A stretch of 64,000 bases of DNA from Calothrix sp. NIES-2098 (GTDB lineage Bacteria > Cyanobacteriota > Cyanobacteriia > Cyanobacteriales > Nostocaceae). The notes under the pieces are model-generated. The model was not told the DNA's origin. It saw nothing but the letters and a program-made list of their open reading frames with translations, and ran no database searches. Shown here piece by piece: positions 33,465 through 42,390 of this stretch. The position numbers were made by a program, and so were the translations under genes. The stretch is from positions 7,939,001-8,003,000 of the forward strand of contig AP018172.1 of NCBI GenBank assembly GCA_002368175.1. Direction: 5' to 3'. Each line of letters opens with the position of its first letter. The first letter of the stretch is position 1.

Positions 33465-35954
33465 TTAAATATGGGGTGCTAATAAATTGAGAATTCCTTC
33501 GTCATCAAATCTCTGGCTCAGTTCCAGCAGCTTATTGGCAAAGGGGGCATACTGGGGATTAAGTTGCTTGAGGCGGTTGGCTTCCTGCTGGATATCGCTC
33601 ATAAAGCCATCCTGGGCTGCTTGGTAAATAGCGCTCAGTTCTGCTGCTGACGGTACGACTAGCTCTGTCGGATTGGCAACTGCAATAGCTGATTCAGTCG
33701 CTTCTGGTATAGTTTCGTAAATCCATCGCAACTCTAGATGGCGTTGCAATTCCCCCAGCAAAGCGGTGAACTCTATCGGCTTGGGAAAAAAGCTACTACA
33801 ACCTGCATCTATCGCCTCCTGCATATCCACTTGCGACAAGGAAGCAGGGGAAGCAATAATGGGCGTTTTGGCAAAATCCAGCAGTTGACGCAAGCGGCGG
33901 GTCATTTCCAGCCCATTCATCTTTGACATCATCACATCGGTAATAATCAAATCTGGGCGCATCTGAAGCGCGCGATCCAATCCTGCTTGTCCATCATCGG
34001 CTTCCGCTACTTTAAAACCCAAAGGTGCCAGCATCCCCATCACCACAGCGCGGTTCTCTTGGCGATCGTCAATCACTAAGATTTTGCGCCGTTCGCCCTG
34101 GTAGCCAATTATCTTTTGATTGTTAGAACCACACCGATTCAGCCAATCAGCAGCAGCAGGTATGTCCACTTCAAACCAGAAGGTGCTGCCCTTACCCAGA
34201 GTGCTGTTGACTTGGATCGAACTGCCCATCATCTGCACAATTTGCTGGCTAATTGCTAACCCTAATCCCGTACCTTCACTATTGCGATCGCGCTTTCCCG
34301 CCTGCTCAAAGGGTAAAAAGATAGATTGTAACTTTTCTGCTGGGATGCCAATGCCTGTATCTTCGACTCGGAAGCGAATTCTTGTTGATGGAGTGTCCGC
34401 TGTTTCTTGGTTCCCTATTGCTTCAACCGTAAATTTTACCGTGCCAAAATCAGTAAACTTTACTGCATTGCTGAGTAAGTTTAGTAACACCTGCCGCAGC
34501 CGTTTGTCATCCGCATGGACGGCAGTTGGTAGGTTAGCTGGATGGTAATGGAAAGCAATACCCTTTTGTTCGGCTTTGATGCGACACATTTCTACTGTGG
34601 TAGTGAGGAAGTTGGCAAAGTGGAAATCTTGAGGATAGAGATCCATCTTCTGCACTTCTAGTTTGGAGAGATCGAGAATGTCGTTAATCAAGGTCAGCAG
34701 GTGGGAACCACATTGGTAAATCACGCCTAATCCCTTCTGCTGCTTGGGGGTGGTGGTGGGGTCGCGCTGGAGAATCTGAGCGTAGCCGAGAATACCATTC
34801 AACGGAGTTCGCAGTTCGTGGTTCATGTTAGCAAGGAATTCGCTTTTGGCAAGGTTGGCAACTTCCGCTGCTTCCTTTGCCTGCAACAGCTGGAATTCTG
34901 CGTACTTGCGAGTGCTAGTATCGCGGCAAACGATCACTCCTCCTGTCAATGCGCCACTTGGATCTTTTAGCGGTCTCCCACTAAATGTCACCCACAAACC
35001 CTCAGGAATTTTCTGATTCCGGATAAAAAGTTCTACATTATCTACTTCCTCACCCCGAACAGCGCGAACTATGGGAAGCTGCTCTTGGGGTATCAAAGTC
35101 ACTCGATCGGCTTGAAATATTCCGTATTGCTGCGACCACTCTTCTGGCTGACCTTCAGGAACTTCTGTGTCAAACATCTGTTCAGCCGCAGGGTTAACAA
35201 CCAAGAATTGATAATTTTCATCGGCAACCACCACTCCATCGCTCATGCAGTTCAGGATTTGTTGCATCAGAATGGTTTGTTCTTGGAATTTCTGGTTGCT
35301 TTGCTGAAGATCGATTTCTGCCTGATTCCGTTTCCAGGTTTCTTTGCGAATTAAATGGTAAGTCCAAAGAATAATTGCCAAGTTAAAGACAATACCCACT
35401 AAAAACGCCGCCATTGCCTGAAGGGCTGTGTTGGTAGCAGCTTGCTGTTTCTGACGTAACTCTACGGTTTCTGTGGCTTTTATCTGCTGTATCAGCAACG
35501 TCGCTTCATCAAGTAGTTGCGTTGGCGAGCGGTCAATTGCCGCATCTAGCCCTTTGGTTTGCTTGAGTTCAATGCCTTGGCGTAGTTGTCTTAGGCGTTG
35601 AATCGTGAATGTTTCTAAGCGATCGCCAGCTACTTGTTCGCCAGACGCTTTGTCGAGCAAGCTTTGCAATCGCCGCATTTGTTGATCGACATCGATCATC
35701 CGAATACCAAATGCCCTGAAGGTTTGTTGACTTCCTGTCAGTAAGTATTGCCTCTGAAGATTTTCGGTATCTTTTAAAGCGCTACTCACAGACTCCACAG
35801 CATTCAGAGTTTCCAAATCTTCGGCCATTTGCTGGTTGATTTCTAAAGTTCGGTTGGCACTCCAAAATGCTATGCCACTGACTGTTAATGCTACGAAGGT
35901 GGTTATTGCCAAGCTCCCAGTAATAGTTCTCAGAAAGTTAGATTCTTGTTTCAT
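33465..35954 (-). CDS. Membrane hybrid sensor histidine kinase (CHASE3-PAS-HisKA-HATPase-REC)
   Basis: An 829-residue sensor kinase. A first membrane helix (TGSLAITTFVALTVSGIAFWS) is followed by a CHASE3-type periplasmic domain (~30-180) and a second helix (ALQAMAAFLVGIVFNLAIILW). A PAS domain (~230-360) with coiled coil, H-box NMNHELRTPLNGILGYAQIL, N-box LNLLSNAVKFT, DTGIGIP and EGTGLGLAISQQI follow. The receiver has LVIDDRQENR and LIITDVMMSKMNG. The last ~100 residues are helical and may be an Hpt-like or dimer part, though no clear Hpt histidine is seen. I use the ATG at 35954 (MKQESNFL), which has AAGGAA 8-13 nt upstream; the earlier ATG at 35996 overlaps the preceding gene. Confidence 0.88.
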   Translation of the reverse strand: MKQESNFLRTITGSLAITTFVALTVSGIAFWSANRTLEINQQMAEDLETLNAVESVSSALKDTENLQRQYLLTGSQQTFRAFGIRMIDVDQQMRRLQSLLDKASGEQVAGDRLETFTIQRLRQLRQGIELKQTKGLDAAIDRSPTQLLDEATLLIQQIKATETVELRQKQQAATNTALQAMAAFLVGIVFNLAIILWTYHLIRKETWKRNQAEIDLQQSNQKFQEQTILMQQILNCMSDGVVVADENYQFLVVNPAAEQMFDTEVPEGQPEEWSQQYGIFQADRVTLIPQEQLPIVRAVRGEEVDNVELFIRNQKIPEGLWVTFSGRPLKDPSGALTGGVIVCRDTSTRKYAEFQLLQAKEAAEVANLAKSEFLANMNHELRTPLNGILGYAQILQRDPTTTPKQQKGLGVIYQCGSHLLTLINDILDLSKLEVQKMDLYPQDFHFANFLTTTVEMCRIKAEQKGIAFHYHPANLPTAVHADDKRLRQVLLNLLSNAVKFTDFGTVKFTVEAIGNQETADTPSTRIRFRVEDTGIGIPAEKLQSIFLPFEQAGKRDRNSEGTGLGLAISQQIVQMMGSSIQVNSTLGKGSTFWFEVDIPAAADWLNRCGSNNQKIIGYQGERRKILVIDDRQENRAVVMGMLAPLGFKVAEADDGQAGLDRALQMRPDLIITDVMMSKMNGLEMTRRLRQLLDFAKTPIIASPASLSQVDMQEAIDAGCSSFFPKPIEFTALLGELQRHLELRWIYETIPEATESAIAVANPTELVVPSAAELSAIYQAAQDGFMSDIQQEANRLKQLNPQYAPFANKLLELSQRFDDEGILNLLAPHI

Positions 35955-35970
35955 CTCTAATTCCTTTTGC

Positions 35971-36756
35971 CTATGACCGTAGAGGACGGAGTCCAAATTT
36001 CTGAAATACTGCCATTGCTTTAGGGCTGCTTAAAAAATCTAGATAAGCCTGCATTTCCTGGCGATGGGGAGAGCCTTTGACAATAGCAACACCGGATCGG
36101 ATTGGTTCGTAAAAATCTTTTGATGCGGTGGTTAACACCTGCACATCAGCAGAGCTTTTAGCTTCTGAGAGGAAAGTGATGCCCACCTCCGCTTCTTTTT
36201 GCTCAACTGCTCGTAAGACTTCCCTTACATCCACCTTGACCACAACTGCCTTTGACTCCACTGCCTGCTTAATACCCAACTTAGTCAGCAGGCTGGCAGT
36301 ATATCGACCAACTGCGAGATTTTGGTCGCCTATGGCTACGCTTTTAATGCGATCGTCCGCTAATTGCCGCAAATCGGAAACTCGCACGGAAGAATTAGCA
36401 GAAGCAATCAATACAATGTCGGTACTCAATAATTCTTTACGGCTTTCAAGCAGAATTAACCCCTTTGTTTGTAACTCATCAAGGGGTGGGATATCTGCCA
36501 ATAAAATCCCATCAAAGGGTTCTCCCTGCTCAATTGCCTCTTTGATGACGCCAGAACCAGCATAGATAGAATGGATTACGACATTGGGATGTTCTTGCTG
36601 GTAAAGGTCTTCAATCTCTTGCAGGGCATTGCGCACCATACCCGCCGCAGCAAAATTTAAGCTCACCACTTTTGTTGGCGGCGGAGAGCAACTTCCTAAC
36701 CAAAGAGCCAGCATTAAGGCTGCAAGGCACCATGCCATCCACTGGAGGCGTTTCAT
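35971..36756 (-). CDS. ModA-like periplasmic substrate-binding lipoprotein
   Basis: A 261-residue protein with a lipoprotein signal (MKRLQWMAWCLAALMLALWLG then SCSPPP; Cys near residue 23). The mature part is a class II periplasmic binding fold of the ModA/molybdate type: LNFAAAGMVRNALQEIEDLYQ, YAGSGVIKEAIEQGEPFDGILLADI, NLAVGRYTASLLTKLGI, EVGITFLSEAK. No permease or ATPase gene is adjacent. Instead it starts an operon with a membrane hybrid kinase 16 nt downstream, so it may serve as an extracytoplasmic sensor of an oxyanion or small molecule. The ligand is unknown. GAGGAA precedes the ATG at a good distance. Confidence 0.83.
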   Translation of the reverse strand: MKRLQWMAWCLAALMLALWLGSCSPPPTKVVSLNFAAAGMVRNALQEIEDLYQQEHPNVVIHSIYAGSGVIKEAIEQGEPFDGILLADIPPLDELQTKGLILLESRKELLSTDIVLIASANSSVRVSDLRQLADDRIKSVAIGDQNLAVGRYTASLLTKLGIKQAVESKAVVVKVDVREVLRAVEQKEAEVGITFLSEAKSSADVQVLTTASKDFYEPIRSGVAIVKGSPHRQEMQAYLDFLSSPKAMAVFQKFGLRPLRS

Positions 36757-36858
36757 ACTGAGTTCCTCAACACTTGCTGTTTAGTATTCCCACGTAGATA
36801 CACAGCCTAACAGCAAACATTAGGTTACAGTAATTTCTCATAGTCAATTTCCATCTGT

Positions 36859-37920
36859 ATGACACAGGCTCGCATTCAAAAACTCACCCCTGAACAACAA
36901 GCCCTCATGCCTCTGATTCGGGATGAGTGGCTCAAGATTGCTTTGGATACTTCACCTACAGATAAACAACAAGCAGAAGCAGCTATTTGCCTTGCTTATG
37001 AATGTGTTGGGCTAAAGCCACCACAAAAAATTATGTGGTTTGATAATCCTTTAGCGGCAGTTAGTTGGATGGTTGGTTATGAAAGTTTTTTAGGACATCT
37101 TGTTAAAAGCAATCTATGGTGGGTGCGAAAAGATATTGATACTGCTATTAATCTTGTTGTAAATCCTATTGTTAGACAAATTATAGAAGATACTTTTCTA
37201 TATGATATGTATCCTGCATTTTTACCTGTGAGAGATTTATTTGATTTGACTTGGAATAATATTTGTGACGTTCTTAATTTTAATAAATCAAATTTTATTA
37301 TCGCTTTGGCTCCCTATGAATATCCTACCGGAGTATTTGACTTACAAGAACTTGTTTTGTATGCATACTTTAACGCTATTGGCATAGACTGCTCTAAACT
37401 AAAAGGTTTGTGGCATCTTACTAAATATTGTGGTTGGTGGTGGTCTTTTAAAGAAATTGCTGTAGTTACTTCTAAACCATTAACAATTCGCTTTGATGCA
37501 GATAAAAACTTGCACGGTGAAGGAATTCCTGCAATTGCTTATGAAGGATTTAATATCTATGCTTATCACGGCGTCATATTGCCAGAAAAGTATGGTAAAT
37601 TACACCCAAAACAATGGCAAGCAAGATGGCTTTTAGAAGAAGATAATGCAGAATTGAGAAGAGTTTTAATTCAAGGGATTGGTTATGCAAAAATTACCCA
37701 TGAATTACAAGCTGTTGAATTAGATACTTGGCAAGAATACACTCTATTAAAAATAGATAAGGATGTTGATATGGAACCAATTGTTTTATTAAAAATGACT
37801 TGCCCAAGTACAGATTTTATTCATATCTTGCGAGTTCCGCCTGATGTCAAATCAGCAAGAGAGGCAATTAGCTGGGTAAATTGGGGGATAGATTCAGAAG
37901 ATTTTAGCGTGCAAACCTAA
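36859..37920 (+). CDS. DUF6745-type hypothetical protein
   Basis: A 353-residue protein starting MTQARIQKLTPEQQALMPLIRDEWLKIALDTSPTDK. This resembles a cyanobacterial family that I know as DUF6745, with a repeated aromatic-rich core: WWVRKDIDTAIN, GLWHLTKYCGWWWSFKEIAVV, FNIYAYHGVILPEKYG. No signal peptide, membrane helix or catalytic motif is seen. It is transcribed alone, divergently from the ModA-like operon. Function unknown; such genes are sometimes found near leucine-rich-repeat or regulatory genes in cyanobacteria. Confidence 0.6.
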   Translation: MTQARIQKLTPEQQALMPLIRDEWLKIALDTSPTDKQQAEAAICLAYECVGLKPPQKIMWFDNPLAAVSWMVGYESFLGHLVKSNLWWVRKDIDTAINLVVNPIVRQIIEDTFLYDMYPAFLPVRDLFDLTWNNICDVLNFNKSNFIIALAPYEYPTGVFDLQELVLYAYFNAIGIDCSKLKGLWHLTKYCGWWWSFKEIAVVTSKPLTIRFDADKNLHGEGIPAIAYEGFNIYAYHGVILPEKYGKLHPKQWQARWLLEEDNAELRRVLIQGIGYAKITHELQAVELDTWQEYTLLKIDKDVDMEPIVLLKMTCPSTDFIHILRVPPDVKSAREAISWVNWGIDSEDFSVQT

Positions 37921-37969
37921 GTTATAAAACTCAAGTTTTAATAGCTACCAATTACCATTAATTAAAGTA

Positions 37970-38833
37970 TTAAGATTTGCTATTCTGTTCTTCGTTAGCA
38001 TTAGTTTTTGTAGCTACCAAGCGAACTAACTCAACATCTAAGCTTAATGCTTCCGCTATTTGTTCGACAGTTGCACCTAAACTCAACATAAAAGGAATTG
38101 TTTCAAGTTTTCCTTCCTGCTTGGCTTCTTGATAAACTTTAGTTTGCTTTAACTCGCTAAATCCAAACATTTGCTCAATCTCCTCTCGACTTTTTTGGGG
38201 AAATTTATAGACAATAATTGTTTCTATCAATTCGAGAAATTCCCGTTGGGTAATTTCTGAGGCTATTTGTTGTCTGGCGAGGTTGATTAACTCCCTGGCT
38301 TTTGTGACTGCACTATCTGAAGGCTCTATTACTAATTTAACAGTCCCAATACCAATCGACAGTAATGCCGTGGAGTCTAATTCATCCAAATATACGCGCG
38401 TGACTCGCTCGGATGTGAGTAATTCTATGTATCTTTCTGTTTCTCCTACATCAATACTGCGGCTGGGATAAACTACAACTCCACGCCAATTGTTGGTAAG
38501 TTGGGTTTTATCCAGGTAAAGAAAGATTTCTGTAAAAAGACGAGAGTAGAATTTTTGATCTGGTTGAAATTGGACTTCTACGAAATATATGGGGTACGAT
38601 GTGTTAGTTTTGGGAAGAAATACGCCATCAATACGGAAAGCGAGTTGTTTGACTTCTACCGATGAAAATTGGTAAGTATTTGCGGTTTCCGGTGGTTGGT
38701 TTATCAGCTCAAAGAATATGCTGGGGAAGCTTTGAAATAAACGGTAGAATATGGTGTCTGTTTTCACGCTGATTGATGCTGTATTGGTGGCGTAAGTTTT
38801 ACTCTTTGCTTCTATATAAGAATTTATTCTCAC
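37970..38833 (-). CDS. DUF2887/Rpn family protein (PD-(D/E)XK nuclease-like)
   Basis: A 287-residue member of the Rpn/DUF2887 family: KTDTIFYRLFQSFPSIFFELINQ, FRIDGVFLPKTN and YFVEVQFQPDQKFYSRLF. The D..VEVQ pattern (Asp near residue 90, Glu/Gln near residue 107) is the PD-(D/E)XK active site of this family. A C-terminal helical tail (EQMFGFSELKQTKVYQEAKQEGKLE) is typical. Related proteins promote recombination and are often mobile. The start is uncertain: GTG at 38833 adds 22 residues, while most family members start at MKTD, equivalent to the GTG at 38767. Usually a stand-alone gene; no partner is evident. Confidence 0.78.
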   Translation of the reverse strand: MRINSYIEAKSKTYATNTASISVKTDTIFYRLFQSFPSIFFELINQPPETANTYQFSSVEVKQLAFRIDGVFLPKTNTSYPIYFVEVQFQPDQKFYSRLFTEIFLYLDKTQLTNNWRGVVVYPSRSIDVGETERYIELLTSERVTRVYLDELDSTALLSIGIGTVKLVIEPSDSAVTKARELINLARQQIASEITQREFLELIETIIVYKFPQKSREEIEQMFGFSELKQTKVYQEAKQEGKLETIPFMLSLGATVEQIAEALSLDVELVRLVATKTNANEEQNSKS

Positions 38834-38840
38834 CTCATAA

Positions 38841-39494
38841 TTAATTTATCAAGCGGAAGGAATCTACTAGCTGTTGATATGCTATCTGGTAATGGGCGTC
38901 ATTGTCGCCATAACCAGTTTTAGATAATGTCACAACAATAATACGTGAATTTTTAGGGTTACCAAAAACAACGTGTTCGTTTTCATACAACCCACTCGAT
39001 TTAAACTTAATTCCAGTTTGTCCTGCAATTTTGGCAGTCTTAAATTCACGCGTAACCGAAAATTCATTACTCTGCTTCACCCATTTCTGCAAAGGTAATT
39101 TACGGTTATTACGATACACAGCTATACGAACATTAGCTGGATATTCTGTACCGCCTGCATATTCTCCAGCACGAATTTTTTGGGCGTGCTTTTTAGTCCA
39201 GATATCAACCGTACCCAATGGAGAATTAACATTATTTGTCCGAGAAGCTATCTTTTCTTCTACCACAAAAGAGTTGAGGGAATAGCCAAAGCTAAAACCC
39301 AAACGGCTGCGGTAACTAGTTTGGTCTGGTGGTACGGGTTTTGGCACATCTAAAGAAACAACTTCTTTGGCCAACGCACTTTTTGTCAATGCAGAGTTTA
39401 CCTCAGATATGCAGGCGATCGCTCCGGCTGCAACCAAACCCATCAACATTGGGTGTAGAATCCATTTTTGGATTTGCTGGTAATTCACTTTCAT
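38841..39494 (-). CDS. Secreted hypothetical protein
   Basis: A 217-residue protein with an N-terminal signal: a hydrophobic stretch (HPMLMGLVAAGAIACISEV) and a likely cleavage site after SALAK-type ALA (residue ~42). The mature part (~170 residues) looks beta-rich and ends QQLVDSFRLIN, a pattern seen in PsbP-like/lipoprotein domains of unknown role. No known catalytic motif. AGGTGA precedes the ATG. It stands next to the Rpn-like gene (7 nt away, same strand), and co-transcription is possible. Function unknown. Confidence 0.65.
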   Translation of the reverse strand: MKVNYQQIQKWILHPMLMGLVAAGAIACISEVNSALTKSALAKEVVSLDVPKPVPPDQTSYRSRLGFSFGYSLNSFVVEEKIASRTNNVNSPLGTVDIWTKKHAQKIRAGEYAGGTEYPANVRIAVYRNNRKLPLQKWVKQSNEFSVTREFKTAKIAGQTGIKFKSSGLYENEHVVFGNPKNSRIIVVTLSKTGYGDNDAHYQIAYQQLVDSFRLIN

Positions 39495-39681
39495 TGTTCA
39501 CCTGAAAATCTCTATCGCTTTGATAGATCCAAAGTCTCAAAGACGATTTCCGCAATTGCTCGAATCAACGTAGTAGGATCGTTCAAGTGAATGGGTAGAC
39601 TTTGCTGAACGATCGGCGATCGCTCGCTAGCAAGCACCCTAAAATGAGAGCAAAAGACGATTCCTAAAACAAGCACACTCC

Positions 39682-42117
39682 ATGCGTATTTCTTTAAACT
39701 GGCTGCGGGAACTAGTAGAAATCAAACTTAGCCCAGAAGAATTAGCTGAAACCCTGACAATGGCTGGGTTTGAAGTAGAAGATATTGAAGACCGCCGCAC
39801 TTGGGCCAATGGCGTGGTTGTGGGGAGAGTGCTTGAGCGTCAACCCCACCCCAACGCTGATAAATTAAGTGTTTGTCAAGTGGATATTGGTGCGGCTGAG
39901 ACTTTAAATATTGTCTGTGGTGCTGCTAACGTTCGGGCAGATATTTATGTGCCAGTTGCTACTACAGGTACTTATTTACCCAATATCGATTTAAAAATTA
40001 AGCCAGCAAAACTGCGGGGTGTACCTTCTCAGGGAATGATCTGTTCTTTAAAAGAACTGGGCTTAACTACAGATGTCGATGGAATTCATATTTTTCCACA
40101 GGAAAATCTCGCCTTGGGTAGCGATGTCCGTCCTTTGTTGGGTCTGGATGATGTAATTTTAGACGTAACTGCGACTGCCAATCGCGCTGATGCCCTAAGT
40201 ATGGTAGGTATAGCCAGGGAAGTAGCAGCTTTAACTGGTGGTAAACTCAGCATTCCCGAACCCGGTGAAGTGTCAGTTAGCCAAGGTAGAGGAAATTTAG
40301 CGTTAAGTATTTCCGAAACCCAAGCTTGTCCTGCATATATCGGTACTGTTATCGAACAGGTAAAAATTGCTGCTTCTCCTGGTTGGTTGCAGCAACGCTT
40401 ACAAGCCGCTGGAGTGCGTCCCATCAATAATGTTGTGGATATTACTAACTATGTATTGTTGGAATGGGGACAACCTTTACACGCATTTGACCGCGATCGC
40501 CTAAAATCGGTAGCAGGAAATGGCAATTTAACTATCGGCGTGCGCTTCGCCAATGCTGGGGAAACGCTGAAAACCTTAGATGGACAAACTCGCAACCTCT
40601 CAACCCAAAATTTATTGATTACTGCTAATGATAAACCAGTGGCGATCGCGGGAGTCATGGGTGGTGAAGAAACAGAAGTTCATGAAGGTACTCAAAGCTT
40701 AGTTTTAGAAGCAGCCTTATTTGATTCTGTTGCTATTCGCCGTTCTTCTCGGAGTGTCGGTTTAAGAAGTGAATCCTCTGGCAGATACGAACGGGGCGTC
40801 AACCGCGCTGAATTGGAAGTAGCTTGTCGTCGCGCTTTGTCACTGCTAACTGAACTGGCTGGTGGCGTAATTATCCAGCAAGAAATCGCTGATACTCGCC
40901 CCGATCCTTCCACCTGGACGCGTTCAATTGCACTGCGGTTAGATAGAGTCAATCAAGTCCTAGGGCCAATTGATTTAGGTGAAGAAACAGGCGAACTCGA
41001 AGAACAGGACGTTGAACGCATTCTCACTGCATTGGGCTGTCAACTTACTTCTTCGGGCGAACGTTTCTGGACAGTTTCCGTACCACCTTATCGTTACCGC
41101 GACTTAGAACGGGAAATTGACCTGATTGAAGAAATTGCCCGTCTCTACGGCTATGACAAATTTTGTGATACTCTGCCACAAAAAGCCGAAGCAGGCTATT
41201 TGCCTTTAGATCAGGAACTGATCCGCAAATTACGCGCTTACTTCCGAGCCGAAGGACTGACAGAATTAATTCAGTACTCTTTGGTAAAACCAGGCGAAGA
41301 CAAACAAATAGTCCTGTCAAATCCCTTGTTTGTAGAGTATTCCGCGCTGCGAACCGATTTATTAGCTGGGTTGATTGATGCTTTTCAATACAACTTAGAA
41401 CAAGGAAACGGTGCGCTAAACGGCTTTGAAATTGGGCGGATTTTCTCGCGAGAGGAAGACGGCTTGCAAGAAACCGAAGCGATCGCAGGAATTATGGGCG
41501 GCGATCGCACTGTTAGTAAATGGTCAAGAAGCGGTCGCGAACAACCTCTGACCTGGTATGAAGCCAAAGGTATTCTAGACAGCGTATTTCATCAACTAGA
41601 TTTACCAGTAGAATATCAACCCGATTGTCGCGACGAACGTTTGCATCCCGGACGCACCGCTTCTTTGTGGATTCGGGGTAACAGACTTGGCATTTTTGGA
41701 CAAATTCATCCCCAATTGCGGCGAGAAAAAGGGCTACCGGATTCTGTGTACGCATTCCAGTTAGATGCAGATGTCCTCTTAGATGCGCTGGATCAAGATG
41801 ATACCTTGATACCAGTATTTCATCCTTATTCCACCTATCCAGCAAGCGATCGCGATATCGCCTTCTTTGCACCTGTGAAGGTGACAGTTGCAGAAATTGA
41901 AAAAGCAATTAACAAAGCTGGTAAAGATTTACTAGAATCAGTGGAATTGTTTGATGAATATCGCGGTGAAAACGTGCCCGCCGGACAACGCAGTTTGGCA
42001 TTTCGCTTAATTTATCGTGCCAGCGATCGCACTCTCACCGATGCCGAAGTTGAACCAGTACACAACAAAGTTCGCGAAGCTTTGGTAGAAAAATTCGGTG
42101 TTAGTTTGAGAAGTTAA
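39682..42117 (+). CDS. pheT: Phenylalanyl-tRNA synthetase beta subunit
   Basis: An 811-residue protein of full family length. It starts with MRISLNWLRELVEIKLSPEELAE. An N-terminal tRNA-binding OB-fold (NGVVVGRVLERQPHPNADKLSVCQVDIG, residues ~40-150) comes first. The B3/B4 editing domain (~210-400), B5 domain, class II core (AGYLPLDQELIRKLRAYFRAEGLTELI) and the C-terminal anticodon-binding FDX-ACB domain (FHPYSTYPASDRDIAF, DEYRGENVPAGQRSLAFRL) follow. With PheS it charges tRNA-Phe. It is transcribed alone; pheS is not adjacent, as is usual in cyanobacteria. Confidence 0.97.
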   Translation: MRISLNWLRELVEIKLSPEELAETLTMAGFEVEDIEDRRTWANGVVVGRVLERQPHPNADKLSVCQVDIGAAETLNIVCGAANVRADIYVPVATTGTYLPNIDLKIKPAKLRGVPSQGMICSLKELGLTTDVDGIHIFPQENLALGSDVRPLLGLDDVILDVTATANRADALSMVGIAREVAALTGGKLSIPEPGEVSVSQGRGNLALSISETQACPAYIGTVIEQVKIAASPGWLQQRLQAAGVRPINNVVDITNYVLLEWGQPLHAFDRDRLKSVAGNGNLTIGVRFANAGETLKTLDGQTRNLSTQNLLITANDKPVAIAGVMGGEETEVHEGTQSLVLEAALFDSVAIRRSSRSVGLRSESSGRYERGVNRAELEVACRRALSLLTELAGGVIIQQEIADTRPDPSTWTRSIALRLDRVNQVLGPIDLGEETGELEEQDVERILTALGCQLTSSGERFWTVSVPPYRYRDLEREIDLIEEIARLYGYDKFCDTLPQKAEAGYLPLDQELIRKLRAYFRAEGLTELIQYSLVKPGEDKQIVLSNPLFVEYSALRTDLLAGLIDAFQYNLEQGNGALNGFEIGRIFSREEDGLQETEAIAGIMGGDRTVSKWSRSGREQPLTWYEAKGILDSVFHQLDLPVEYQPDCRDERLHPGRTASLWIRGNRLGIFGQIHPQLRREKGLPDSVYAFQLDADVLLDALDQDDTLIPVFHPYSTYPASDRDIAFFAPVKVTVAEIEKAINKAGKDLLESVELFDEYRGENVPAGQRSLAFRLIYRASDRTLTDAEVEPVHNKVREALVEKFGVSLRS

Positions 42118-42131
42118 CAATATAATTCGTA

Positions 42132-42169
42132 ATTCGTAATTCGTAATTAAAAATTTATGAATTACGAAT
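42132..42169. terminator. Hairpin of ATTCGTAATTC repeats after pheT
   Basis: An 11-bp perfect inverted repeat (ATTCGTAATTC at 42132-42142, GAATTACGAAT at 42159-42169) lies 15 nt beyond the pheT stop. It is built from a TCGTAAT heptamer repeated three times. It may act as a terminator, but no U-run follows, and it is also a common dispersed repeat. Confidence 0.45.
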
Positions 42170-42181
42170 GAATTAATACTA

Positions 42182-42312
42182 ATACCATTTTGAAAAAAGA
42201 ATGCGACAAAGTAGGGGCACGGCGTCAGTAAGATAATTTGATATACCGAAAGATTGTGGGTGCCGTGCCCATACAAAGAATTTATCTGTCGCGAACATTA
42301 TTTAATTGGTAT
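42182..42312. mobile_element. MITE-like palindromic element
   Basis: A ~131-bp element with inverted ends: ATACCATTTTG at 42182 against AATTGGTAT at 42304-42312, and GAATGCGACA (42199-42208) against TGTCGCGAACATT (42287-42299). An internal perfect 9-bp pair is GGGCACGGC (42215-42223) and GCCGTGCCC (42262-42270). It encodes nothing and has the look of a MITE common in Nostoc-type genomes. I cannot see a target duplication with certainty. Confidence 0.55.
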
Positions 42313-42390
42313 AATTTGTCAACAGAATGCGACATATGTATCTGTAGGGGTGGGTAAACCTCGCCCTCTGGCACACCATAAATTATTTAA

